From: Pithys albifrons albifrons
Lineage: Eukaryota; Chordata; Aves; Passeriformes; Thamnophilidae
Assembly: GCF_047495875.1 (NCBI RefSeq)
Contig: NC_092464.1
Location: 7,474,737 to 7,538,736 of the forward strand
Reading direction: 5' to 3'
Length of the DNA: 64,000 bases
Shown: one piece after another, positions 34,846 through 46,868 of the stretch
How positions within the stretch are numbered: position 1 is the stretch's first letter
How the letters are laid out: each line of letters begins with the position of its first letter
Position numbers and translations under genes: made by a program
Notes under the pieces: generated by a model
What the model saw: only the letters and a program-made list of their open reading frames with translations
The model's database searches: none
Told to the model about the DNA's origin: nothing

Positions 34846-37800
34846 GGTGCTACTAAAATGATGGAATGGATAGGTAACCACATCAGTGAGAGAGAGAAAT
34901 ATCAGTGCATCATCACTAGGGAAACCACAGTGAAGAAAAATGGAAGAATAGACAGCTGGAAAGACCAACATGAAGCTGAAAAGCAAAACAGTCACTAAAG
35001 GAGGAGTCAAGTGATCAGCAAGAGGGACAGGGGCAGTATGTGAAGGACAGGAATCTGCCCTGAGGTTTACAAGAAGCTGAAAATGTATTGATTCAGTAGA
35101 AGCAGCTGTCAGCACCATTTTTTCAAGAAAATGTCTACTTTATTCCAAACAGATCTTTTTTGCCAAATTCCAGCATTTCCTTTTTCCAATTCCAAATCTC
35201 TCCTTTCTTTCCAACCTTAAGAATTCATCTATACCAAAGTGAACCCAGTACTTGGCAGAAGATGGACAGGGCTCAGGAATCACTGGCAGGGATAACCAGC
35301 CACACTGAAATGATCAGAGCAGCACAAGGCTTACCCTGCTTTGCTTCCAATTCTGTTTCATTTTACAAGTGAGATTACAGAATTCTGGTAAGGGCAGGAA
35401 CTTGCTTCCCAAACTGAAACTAAAACAGTTGTGCCTCAGCGTTGCAAAAGAGCCCTTAGATAGGAATTTTTGCAAACCACCACCCCCCCTTTTTTAAGTA
35501 AATATTTGTATTAACATTATAAATGGCAATAATGTTTGATACTTCCACACCCTCTGCTTTTTCCCGCATAAAAGATCTGACAGCTAGAAGACATTTCTTT
35601 ATTCTAGGTGGGATTACATGGAGCACCTCCTTTCCCCTTCCTGTGAGGAGAGTTCTCATTCCTCCTCCATTGCTCCCTTCCCTAAAAGCAGAGCTCATTA
35701 TACTGAATACAACATTAACACGGACTTGTCCCATTTTATAGAGCTCGATTAATTCACAAAAGGGAACCAATAATGCTAGACTCCATAAATAAAACAGAAA
35801 CAACCTCAAAAACCCAAACAAACAAGAAACAAAAATCTCACACAGTAAAAGAATTCCTGATTATCCTCAACATATGACCCAAACAATGCAAAAGAAGCTA
35901 GAAACACAGAGACTCAAAATATGTCACAAGTCACACATCAGGATGTTCAGACAATCTCATTCTGAATTTTGTAACATTACTATATTGTGTTTTGGTTTGC
36001 CAGCTACTGCAGAAAATTGTTGGCAAGTCCACTATTTGCAAGAAAACAAAACACATTTATAGTCAAAGTAGAAATTAATAAACTAGTACATAAATACACT
36101 TCAAATAACACTGTTTTACACAGAACAACAAACTGGAATCACTCCCTCTCCTACACTGTTTTTCACTAACACAGGTAAGTGCCTGGAATAAGTTTTAGAT
36201 GCAGTAGCCTTTTCAAATATGATTAAAACTCTAGCAAGTCACATTCAACTTTTAAAATAGCATAATTGCGACGCTGTCTCTATCAAATTGCTCAACATGA
36301 TAATGCTCTTTCAAGTCTATTTTGGTTCCCCTGTAAAAATGTGATTTCAGATCTATATATTTTCACATAGCATCTTTCCAGTTAGGAGTACAGTCTGCAA
36401 ACCCACTCTGGGCTCAGCACTGAAGTGATGGTGCATCACACTCAGAGGAGTCTTTGTCCATTGGGACTTCCAGCCCAGTGCTCCACTACTGTCTGTCCCT
36501 GTGGAATGAGCATCAGCTCTCTGTGACAGCCAGGATTATTTTGATGGAAAGTAATGGAGAGACTTATCTATATTCACTCCTGGAGCCTTAAAAATAATTA
36601 TCTGTGCCCCTGTCTCCTCTGAAGCAAAACCTGCTCTCAGATATCTGTTAAGGAATTTTGTTAATAGTCACAAAAGCCAAAAGAATACAACTATCACTGA
36701 ATTTCCTACACAGTAGCTACCAGTTGTTAAGCTTGTATTTCTTTTCCGGTTGTTTTTTTCTTTTTTTTTTTTAACATGTTTAAAATTTACAAAACTTCTC
36801 ACTTATAATAACACTTTCTGTCCCCTTTGTTGATTTTAATAAGACTGTTTCTAACACACGGGAGAGGTAAGAGCCATAAGTAGAGTACATGACTCTGTTT
36901 TTCTACACACAAACACCTGCTCCAACTTTTTCACTTTGAACTTTATTAACTTTTTTAACCTACTTGTAGAAACTGCAAAAGACCATGCAAGTTCACTGCC
37001 ACCAACAGTTTATTAGCAGGGGCAGAAAAACAGCAGACAATAAAACAATGAAGGATCCTTGTATTAAGCTTTAATCTAGAGTCCCCCCACAGGTATTCAC
37101 AACACTTAAACTCAACACAAGTTGTGACTAAACACTCATGACACTCCTCAAAACCTCGAGTCATGAGCACAAAGACTTCTCAGCATCGTTCACCACCTGG
37201 CAAGTATGAAGCAAGTGACCAGCATAAACAGTCAAAGCTCATCCTCCATTCACCTGAGAATGTCAGGCTCCTCCTCCTCTATGGTTTTCACCACTGCAGC
37301 CGCGTTCCTGCATGGCCCATGCAACCAGCTGCTGCAAAAATGAATCTTTTGAGGTCCCCTACTTCTTCTCCCTACAAATCTACACTAAGCACAGATTCTT
37401 ATCTTACTCTTTAAGGACCTCACAGATCTAACTTCTTCACCCAGCAGCTCTGAGAGGAATCAGCCAACTCCTTTAACTCAGGTGGCATCTCCATGGCATT
37501 GCTGCCCTGACAACCAGCTTCTGCTGTTCATGTCTCTGCACCTCCCTCCACTTTCCCCATTACACATACAGGGCCATGTAATTAGATTTATAAACCCTTT
37601 TATGTCAATGCATTTTTAAGGCTTATTTCTGCAAGACAACAAACTTGTCCCTGGTTAAAAACAGGCAAATGGCTACAAACACGTGCCTGGCAAAGAGAAG
37701 ACAACTCTTCACCATGGCCTTTATCTCATGTGTTGGCTCATCTGCTTGTCTCTTTGGGCTCCTGAACCGCCAGAACAGAAATCACAAACTGTTTCAACAG

Positions 37801-38328
37801 TACTCAGTCCAGTACAATGAGCTCCCTCTGGTAACTGAAGCATCTGGGTACCACCACAACAAATATTTACAAAAGCAAGAACAGAGATTTATCCTGTTTC
37901 CTAAGCAGCAGTAGGAAGAACTAACATTTGGTTATGCTGGTTATCCCTTTGGTATATAATCTGCTGTAGTTATCTGAAGATACAGGTCAATAAGCAGTAG
38001 TGTATTTTGGCAGGTATTCCACAAACAGCAGCTACCACTTCAGAGCTTTTATTTTTGTTAGATACAGCCTTGCAAAAGTAGAAAAAGAACCTCTACATAT
38101 CTATACTAAAAAAGCATTCCCATTAGACTATTTAAAAACAATAGTTTCAAATAGCTTAAAATTAATAGTTTGAAATAATATTTTTTTTTATTTTTCTATC
38201 TGCTCAAATGCACATCTTGTACTACAAAATTAAAGAAATATTTCTTGTCTACCAAAGTCCTGCCTAATGAAATGCATTTCTGAGAGAGAAGCAATACCCA
38301 GACACCATCAGCACTATACTCTCAGTAC

Positions 38329-38417
38329 CTGTTTCCACAGTGTTTTCTGTTTCTGCTGCCTCCAAACCATCCATACTGTCTTCATCCTCCACTGCAGTTT
38401 TTCCTCTACTCCGAGGC
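38329..38417 (-). CDS. KMT2C: KMT2C exon 2 (acidic N-terminal linker)
   Basis: This is an 89-nt coding exon. On the minus strand a pyrimidine-rich tract and TTTGCAG precede the first exon base, and the exon ends at ACAG followed by the donor GTACTGAG. It begins with the last base of a codon carried over from exon 1, then reads 29 residues starting PRSRGKTAVEDEDSMDGLE and ending NTVET, and leaves one G that joins exon 3 to make Glu. The protein is acidic, with no fold visible; the first residues PRSRGK continue the basic AT-hook-containing segment that exon 1 encodes in known KMT2C. The first two thirds look nearly identical to mammalian KMT2C, while the segment around AAETENTVET has diverged. 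Its length is not a multiple of three, so skipping it alone would shift the frame. Confidence 0.95.
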
Positions 38418-39059
38418 CTGCAAACATAAGAAGGAAAAACAATGTTTAGACTGGAGCCACTTTTAAAATTAGGATTGAAATACTTTCATCTTGTGGTATA
38501 AATATCAGCACTAAATTATGTACCCATGATTTCAGTCTTGTACGAAGCAGAAGTTTCCTGGCCTTTTTCCCCAGTACAGGTAATGTCCTCAGAAAGGTAC
38601 ACTTGAATCAGCAGTTGGCCCCTTATGTTTCTCTGATTATTTTTAGAAGAAGAATATAATAATGAACTTTCACTGGTCAAACAATAGATTAAATCAGGTG
38701 AATTTTAAGATACAAGCACCCAGTTTGCTCAACATAAGGGGAGAGATAAGAGAGAACACTACCCAAAATCTGGCCAGTAGTTACTACAAAAGAGAGACTG
38801 ATCCATCCAGAGCATCCTTGGAAGAAATTTCTATAGAATAATAATGATGCTAAGGCAATGAAATTGAAACATGTATTATTTTCAGTGAAACAAATATTTT
38901 GACACATAAAGTAAAATGTTAGATGACTAGATGTCATCACATTAAAAAAGTCATCACATGAGGACAGCCTGTCAAAACTGGAATACCTGGCAGATTTTTT
39001 TCAATTTCAACCAAGGTCTGACGGAAAGCAGGCAGGTTTCTGCTACAAATTCCAGCCTT

Positions 39060-39480
39060 TTTTCCCTGCCTGCCTCTTCAGCGACTATCATGGTGGGCTG
39101 TTGGGAAGCCCAGGCATCCAGATTCCCAGCTGTTCAGCAGCCCATTTGAAAGGGAGCCAAGAGCTTGGCACCTTGCCTCCCAAATTTTCAGGCTACTTGG
39201 CAACCTGCCTGGCGTGCTGACAGAAAGCCTGGGAGACCCTGGGAGCTTCTGATTCCAAGTACACAAATTTTGAGCGGTTTGGGGCATCTCAGCAGTTCCA
39301 ATGTCCCAGAGCTCCCAGGCAACCATTCACCCAACCAACATGCCTTGAATTGGGATGCCAGGCAGGGCAGCACATGGGCACCCCCCTGCTCCTCCCCAAA
39401 CAAAACTGCTCCAGTTCCTCTTTCACAGAGGCTTCTGAAAGGTTTGGGTTTAGTTCTACACTGGGGAGAAAAGGTTTTGG
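39060..39480. other. Unclassified GC-richer segment with inverted motif
   Basis: About 0.4 kb of GC-richer sequence within AT-rich intron. GCCTGGGAG at 39228 and CCTGGGAGCT at 39238-39247 face the inverted copy AGCTCCCAGGC at 39310-39320. Open frames exist on both strands, but none resembles a protein that I know. It may be a diverged, unclassified transposon or LTR piece. Confidence 0.35.
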
Positions 39481-42400
39481 GGTTTGGGTTTTTTCAAGCT
39501 ATTAAATCATTCCAAAACCAGCATTTCCTTTTTTTGTACAGCCTGTTATAGCACTCGGATCTATCCAAACTACTTCCGCAGAACTGGATCTGCTACACTC
39601 GCTACAAAATAAACTCCATCGTGCAATGCCTTTGGTTCTCTTGGATCAAAGAACTGCACAGAACTGGAACCATCTCTGGAGTCTACACAGGTTGCCCTCC
39701 TGCTAGAAGAGGATTGACTGTCTTGGACTGTCTAACATAACAACCCCTTCAAATTGTGCTGGAATCATTTTTGTCTCTGCAAATGAGGAAAAGAAGAATT
39801 AAAATGAGGCTCAAAATAAAGTCAGAAAAAAACCCACTCGATTTGCAAAAGAGCTGGGGGGAAGAAGAAAGTGAGAAGAGATGAAGGACAGAAGGACTTT
39901 TCTTGACAGCCCTATAAAATTTCTTCAGGATCATGCCGAAAAACATGAACACAGTGGGAACCCAAGGGATTACAAGATTATCTTTTCCCTTGCCTGCTTA
40001 TCCATAAGCACTGACAACATATCCATAACTCACAAAATAAGAAATAGCTGCCCTAGAGGAGACAGAATCCAGCATCCCCTTCAGTTATTTGCCACTTTAC
40101 AAGCTTCCCACTGTAGTCTCTTAAAATTCATGTTTCACAAATATTCAAACCAGAATAAACTGCACAGCCACCAGAAGAAACTCTCTTATCCTCTTTCCTT
40201 CAGCCACCATATCCAGGGCACAGTGACCAGTGGACTGGCCTGAATGTGGACACATATTTTGGAAGTGGGAAGGACACAAATGTTTCTCACAGCAGCATCT
40301 GAGATGGTCACACAGAGTAGAGAGTAGAGCAAGTGAAACATCATTTCCACTGGATAGAACAGGATCTTCCAGCAAGACAGCAAGAAAGGTAACACTCTTA
40401 TAACACTTAAAAAAACAATGCAGTTAGTAAAAAATCCAAAGCTTACTTGTAATTCTTCACAACATCCTAATATATCAGCCAGCACCAAGGTAAAGGGTGG
40501 GAATGCAGGTAAGTGAAATCACTTCCCTTGGTGCAGGAATGCTCAAAAGCTTTACAGAACACAACCAGCTAAGAACAGGGATTATTTCTAAATCCTATCC
40601 CAATTATTCTTCTACCAGCTATCCGACTGCAATGAAAAGTTCCAAGCCCATACTAAACAAGGATTCCTTTGAAGTCATCACAAACATCAAATGGTAATTC
40701 TGCTTTCTTCACAAGTATCCCTTTTCAGTATTCCCACACATAGCTCTGCAGCTGACACTTGCTGGATAGTTGAAGATGATGACTGTTTATGTTTATTTAA
40801 TAATTTATATAGAGTTTTAGATTTTCTATTAAAATGACAGTTCATGTATTGAACACTAAAGTACCTCACAAAGCCTTTTTAAACATTTTATTTAAACAAG
40901 AGCAATATTCACTCCTTGAACTCCCTATTGCATTTTAGCAACCTATTTAACACCAAGGAAAATCAGAGGTTTCAATTAATTAAACATATTGGTTCTTTCA
41001 GCAAAAGATATAACCATGTCTGGTGATTTCTTGCCATTCCCGTCTCCCAAATATTCTACAAAAAGGCGTTATAATGCTGTGCAGGTTTTAAATAAAACTG
41101 ATTATATCATTAACTTATTTTTGCTAGTTACATTCATTTTCCAAACATCAGAAGAGATTTTATAGCCTACAAATTTATGTTTGGCTTAGACAAAAAAATA
41201 ATTCAAGTCAGAAAACAGTGAAATATACACTGTACTGACAACTATAATTTAATATTTCCACAGCAAATGCTATTTAAGAAGGCCATATAGCACACCTAAT
41301 GGTTATAATCAGCATTTGTAATAAGAATGGACTGTTTCATGTTATTTGCATTAAGTTTATAGATTTTCTTTAATAGTTTTATACATAAACTTCTGGCTGG
41401 TTTGCATAACACTACATTTTTCTACTGACAAACCCTGTTTATCTTTTATTTTTCTATTTACTTATTCCACTCCCTCTTAAATAGAGTAGGAAAAGCAAGC
41501 TGTGCTCTGTTCTTTGCCTGGGACTTGACTACTTCTCAAGTTCAGACTTCTAAAGGAGGATGTGAAAAGGCTGTGGGGGTAAGACAGAGCTGGGACAGCT
41601 TTTGCTGCCTTAAAACAATTAAGGAACAACAGCCAGTGACTATTCCCCTTCACTCACACAAAGCCAGACAGGACTGGACTACAACCACTGTACTGGACAT
41701 TATAACCTCAGTTCTGCTCTACATCTTGGGGGAAGTTCAACCCAACATTTCTTACAAGGAGGGGTAATTATAACATGCTTTTACATTAACGCTGCAGAAA
41801 CCCCATCAGCCTGTGATGCCAGAAGTATTGAACACAGATGAGCCACATCTCCTACTCCTCTCAAACTCAGAACAAAATGTACAGGCAGGGCCTGACCCAT
41901 AAGGACTCCACCAGAAAACAATAAATATCAGTCAGTGGGCAGGCAGAGAGCTTGGTACACGCCTGAACTGCTGCCAAAGTCTCTGCCATGGCTTCCTCGT
42001 TTGCCTTTTTCCTAAAACAGAGTTCCATTTACAGGGAAAAAACAAAAGCACATCTATTTCTGCTTAAAAGAACAGATCCACTGAGAGAAATATAACTTCT
42101 TGAAGTGTTTAAAGCACATTCAGCATTTCATGGAATAAAGTCAACAACAAAGACAAAACTACACTTTTTTATTAATATAGAACTCCAGTTGAATCCAATT
42201 ACTGTCTAAAATAATTTTACTCATATTTCCATTAAACAGAGTCATTCATCAAAATCCTTTGTGACCTACTCCTAAATTTTTTATCAATTAGCTTTTTTCA
42301 CTAATGCCTTTCATTAATCTCCATCTTTAAATATACCATAGTAAACAAAAATCACGTAATTCTTCTCTGGGTAAGCAACTAATTAGATTTAGCCCAAAGG

Positions 42401-42664
42401 GGAATAAAAAGCCCAGAAAAACCTCTTGCAGGGCTCAGCAGAGCATTAAGTACTCCCTCTGCACAGGGGGAAAGCCTTGCTGAGGCTCTCAAAGCCCTGA
42501 TGACTTCACCAACACTGGGAGATCACCAGGCATCTCAGCAGCTCCTGCTGAATGCACAAGAGCAGCACGATGCACAGTGCTGGGAGAACATGGGCAAGTG
42601 TCTTATTCATCTGACACTAATCAGGTACTGCTTCTTTTCTTCTCTTTTCTGTATGATTGGGAGA

Positions 42665-42684
42665 TTTTTTTTTTTGGGGGGGGG
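42665..42684 (+). repeat. T11-G9 homopolymer junction
   Basis: Eleven T followed directly by nine G in intron 1, an unusual abrupt switch; slippage-prone and hard to sequence. Confidence 0.9.
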
Positions 42685-45600
42685 TTGTTTTCCATTTTTT
42701 GAAGGTCATATCAATAGCACCATAATTGGACAAGTACAATGTAGGTCAAAAGTACATTTTGGACCTTACTCATTCTTTCCACAAAGTGATCAGGAATAAG
42801 ACCATGGGCCAACATTTCCTGGAGCTACATGAAATGACAGACAAAGCTACTACCCTCAGATGCCTGTCACTGCCAGGCTGCTAGTTTATGATTACCCAGA
42901 AGTTACTGCCAAACAGCAGTTTCTGCAAGTCCTCCCTAAGTTGCTATCAACAAAATCATGTGACTGTTCAGACCATCCATCAAAATTACCTTGTTAATCC
43001 AGTGCATTTTGTCCCAGGCTTATGAAAACAGGTACATATGAGCCACTCCAGAGCTTCCCCCTCTTTCCCAAATGTTGAAACCTCTACATCATTAAAGGGA
43101 GAAACTCCCTCCCTTCCTCTGCTTTGCAAACCATGGAGCAAAATGATGGTACGACATATATAAAACCGGGCCAATAACCTTAAAAGGCAGTGTAACATCT
43201 GGGATACAGTAACATCCTAAACCAGCACAGATGTCTTGTAAAATGAACATCTGTCCACAGCCTTACACTGGAAGATGGTACAGGAAAGATTTATAAAAAG
43301 GTTCAATTAAGTGCTGCCATCAGCACGGCTAGTAAGGAATCAATGCTCACAGGCACTTTCACAAGTGAAAGCTGTTACCCTCTTTTCAAGAACCTCTTTA
43401 ACAGGTGTGCAAAAGCTCATGCTCACACTGCTACTGAACCGTAAGTGGTAAGTACAGCTGTAAAAGTTTAACTGTGCTTAAGCAGAAGTTAAAATACCTA
43501 AGGTTCAGCTAGTAGCTCCATGTGAAGGGAACCACAGCAAAAATTAATTCAAGAAATATCAATAAGGAAAAGTTTTTTCCCCCTCTCTGAACACTACTTT
43601 AGTCTTTATTACTTCTAGCAGTGAGAAAATTTGAAATCAAGTCTGGATAAAATGAAGAACAAGGCTCTGGAAGCAAGGCAGATGTCACATAGTTAGAATT
43701 AATTTCAATAGCTCTAAACACTAACAAGCCTAAAATAGGAAAGTCACTACCATATTCATTTCAGCTTCAAACTTAACTCTGATTTAAAAAATTCTTTGCT
43801 GGATTTTTTAATTGAACAATCAGTAACAGGTGAAAATAATTTCTGCACTTGTCTCACCCTCCACAATATTTTCTTCTGTACATAGTAAAAGAAGAATGCT
43901 ACATGTAGTCTTTTCCCATTTACTTTTTATATTAGGTATGCGTATATTAAAGGCTGAGGGATCCTATGTATGGAAGAGATGTGCAACAGACACATCACAA
44001 GTGAAAGGTGACTTTTAGTATTACAGAGAAGTGAAAGCCTATAGAAAAACTTTTTTGTTTAGCATCTGCTGAACCAGACTTTAATTACAATATCATAGTA
44101 CTTGCTCAACCTTCGGTTTCATTACGAAAAGATCTCAAAAATATATTCGATATTGCCTATTAGTCTCCTGGTACAATCAAAGAAAAGTTGTGTTCCTTAA
44201 TGCTTCTGATTTATAAAGCATAATCTTTTCAGAAATACTACATCAAAGAGAAGTGACCCAGCTTGTGTTTAGAACCAAAACATTGCAACTTCCCATCTTA
44301 CACCTCCTCTAACCAGTAGCGATCTAAGAGACATTATTCATTCACTCAATGTTACTCATTCACCCAGGCTGCAACATCTTCAGAGCTGAAACTTTCTCAC
44401 ATCTATATTTTATACAGTTACCTCTGAGAGCAATAAACACCTGAAAAAATATTAGAGCCTTTGAGATCAGTGATATCTGAGAAAAAGCATAAAAAGAGCC
44501 TACCTCTGCTGGATGATTCTCAGCTAAACTTTCCCAGTACTCCCCTGTCAAAGGGAGATGTGTGAAAGATTTCCTATGCTGCCCAAAGAAATGCAAATAG
44601 AAGTCTTTCAAAAATTATTTGGTCACAGATGCATCTTTGCTTTCATTCTGAAGTACAGTCACTGTTTACAAAAAGTAAGCAAATACAAAGGAGACCCACT
44701 GATTAATGCAGAGTTCTTGAAGAAATAAGGCTGTCCTGAGAGGTTGGGAGTAAAGTGTCAAAATGAATCTGCATTGCACAGCTGTAACAACTTTAACGCC
44801 AAATGAATTAGTATTTTGAAGTAAATGTGAAGTTTGGTTTATCAGTATTTTCAACTTCAACTGTCCTTGCATAATTGTATTGTGGGGGTTCTCAGGCCCA
44901 TATTTGAGCAAAATTATTTTCCATGGGAGACTTGAGAAAAGGCAAATAGGATGCCCTGCCTGCAGGCACTCATCAGGACTGTCTACTTGAATCAGAGAGG
45001 CATAATTACTGTAACAGGCATGTCATCTCACTGTTGGAAAACCTTTATCTCAACTCAATTTTGCAGAAGGCCACCAGATCCAGGAGCCTGAAGCTCTACT
45101 CTGTTGGGTGAAGAGGCTGGTCTGGCCAAAGCACCCTTCTGCAGCATTTTGTCTGCTCCTCCCTGGAGTTATTTATAGTTGCTCAGTTTGAGCCTGGAAC
45201 TGCTCTTTTAAGAGATAAAGCAGATGAAGACTATCACAGCTGAAACACAGCCTTACTAATGAGAAGGCACCAAGTCTTCTTCCCAACTTGTTACCCACTT
45301 GTAAACATCCTCAGTGCATTGGGAAGAGAGACAAGAGGGTCAGAGCAGCCAAGGATCAAACCAGGAAGATTCAGTATCATTGATTAACAGTTCATTAACA
45401 GTTGTAGGCATATAATGTAATTTTCACATGGGCCCATAGAATGCCCACGAAGTTACAGCTCTGCTACAGCCAGGTAGAGACTGAAACACTGGCATTAGGG
45501 CTACTACACTGCAATGTACTCCCACACACCTTGCTGCGATACCACTACATGGGAAAATCTGAGTTTGATGCTAAAGTATGAAGCCAGGTTGCTTCATCTA

Positions 45601-46194
45601 CTTGTATGGATTGTTCAGATCTGGAAACAGTTCAAATACTGGAGTAGAAATCATATAAAATACTTTCAGATCTTTCAGCTTTCTTTTTTTTTACTTTTCA
45701 AACTGACTGTTTAGACATCTATAAATTCTATAAACGAAAACTACTTTCCATGAACTATCTGTCAGATTAACCCAGCAATGTACAGCATCAAAAACTGCTA
45801 CAGGTTTCTTTCTCAAGAACCATCTTCCCACTGATAGGTAGCCTGTACAGTTTTATGCTCTAACACAAAACACTTTACATGCGATTATATATATTTTAGA
45901 AAAAAATGCAAAAACCATTTGGATGCAATTACAACCATCCAACACATTATATATCTGCAGTTCTGCACAAACTACATCCTTTATGCATGTTACCAGTGCA
46001 CTTGGCCATACTCAATAACAAAATGATGCGAAACAACACACCAAAATTGCTGCACTTGCAATATTTTTTAAAACTTTTTCTGGAACCAAATTAGACACCA
46101 AGAGCTAAAAGTACAGCCACCTGCATGTTTCCAACCCCAGCGAGTTCTGTTCTGTCAGTTCCACCTGGCTCCAGACTTGGTAATGGCTCTGTTC

Positions 46195-46868
46195 TTATGA
46201 TTCCTCCAGACAACAGTTTGTGTTTGGTAAATTTGCTAAATAATGTTTAGCAAGTCCACCCAATGTTTTCACATGTTCTCTTTTGACAGACAAAGGGAAT
46301 GAAAGGGCAACAGAAAGAGCTGAGAGACCACTGGCATTGTCAAACCCACACACTTCCAACCTTTGCGAGAGTTTCACATGTGCACCTGCCCCATCCAACA
46401 TGGTACTGGTCCACACTTCTCTGCCCTCTAAGTAAATAAAATTGCACCTGGATATGCTCCTGCACCAAGCACTGCTTTTCCTTATGGGCAGTGTAGGCAT
46501 CCACTCAGACCCGAACACACGATGTGTTTCTCCATGATGACGACTATGCCAAGTTTTAACTCCTCCAATCTTGTGACAGCCACAATGCCCAGAATTTTTA
46601 CCCACAGGAGCACCAGCCTCATGTCTTTTTGAAGAATTAGCCATCTCCTTGCTCTTTCATATGCTACAGGGTTTGCCTGCTACTCTCTTCTGAACAAAGG
46701 TGTCAATACAATGGTAAGGGCTGTACTTCTCATGTCTGGTGATTTCAAGATCCTGTACATAAAACTGAGCGGATCTGAGTCATCACACATGAGAAACAGC
46801 TGCCAAGTACTTGGAACTTGGTGGAAGTTTTGGTCTCTGTGAACAAATTTTTGTAATTTTAGCACCAT
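46195..46868 (-). other. Cluster of two minus-strand ORFs of unknown origin
   Basis: An ORF of 62 codons (46680-46868) is followed by one of 149 codons (46195-46644) on the same strand, about 35 nt apart. The second begins MANSSKRHEAGAPVGKNSGH and is the longest minus-strand ORF in intron 1. The composition is not low-complexity. I do not recognise a domain, and no splice-site arrangement or promoter is evident. It could be a decayed retrocopy or unknown transposon, or chance. Confidence 0.2.

Larger units (their letters stand above)
24318..38328 (-). other. KMT2C: KMT2C intron 2
   Basis: A 14.0-kb intron and the most repeat-dense part of the window. It holds CR1 pieces at 27560, 29416, 30351, 30971, 32489 and 34626, plus an ERVL-type LTR at 29168-30048. 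Stretches 24318-27559, 27697-29167, 31222-32488 and 34846-38328 contain only AT-rich sequence with short uninformative ORFs and no feature I can name. Confidence 0.85.

Noticed and set aside
34567..35118. 183-codon minus-strand ORF
   Set aside because: About half of it is the antisense of a CR1 3' end, which explains the openness; no protein similarity is evident.
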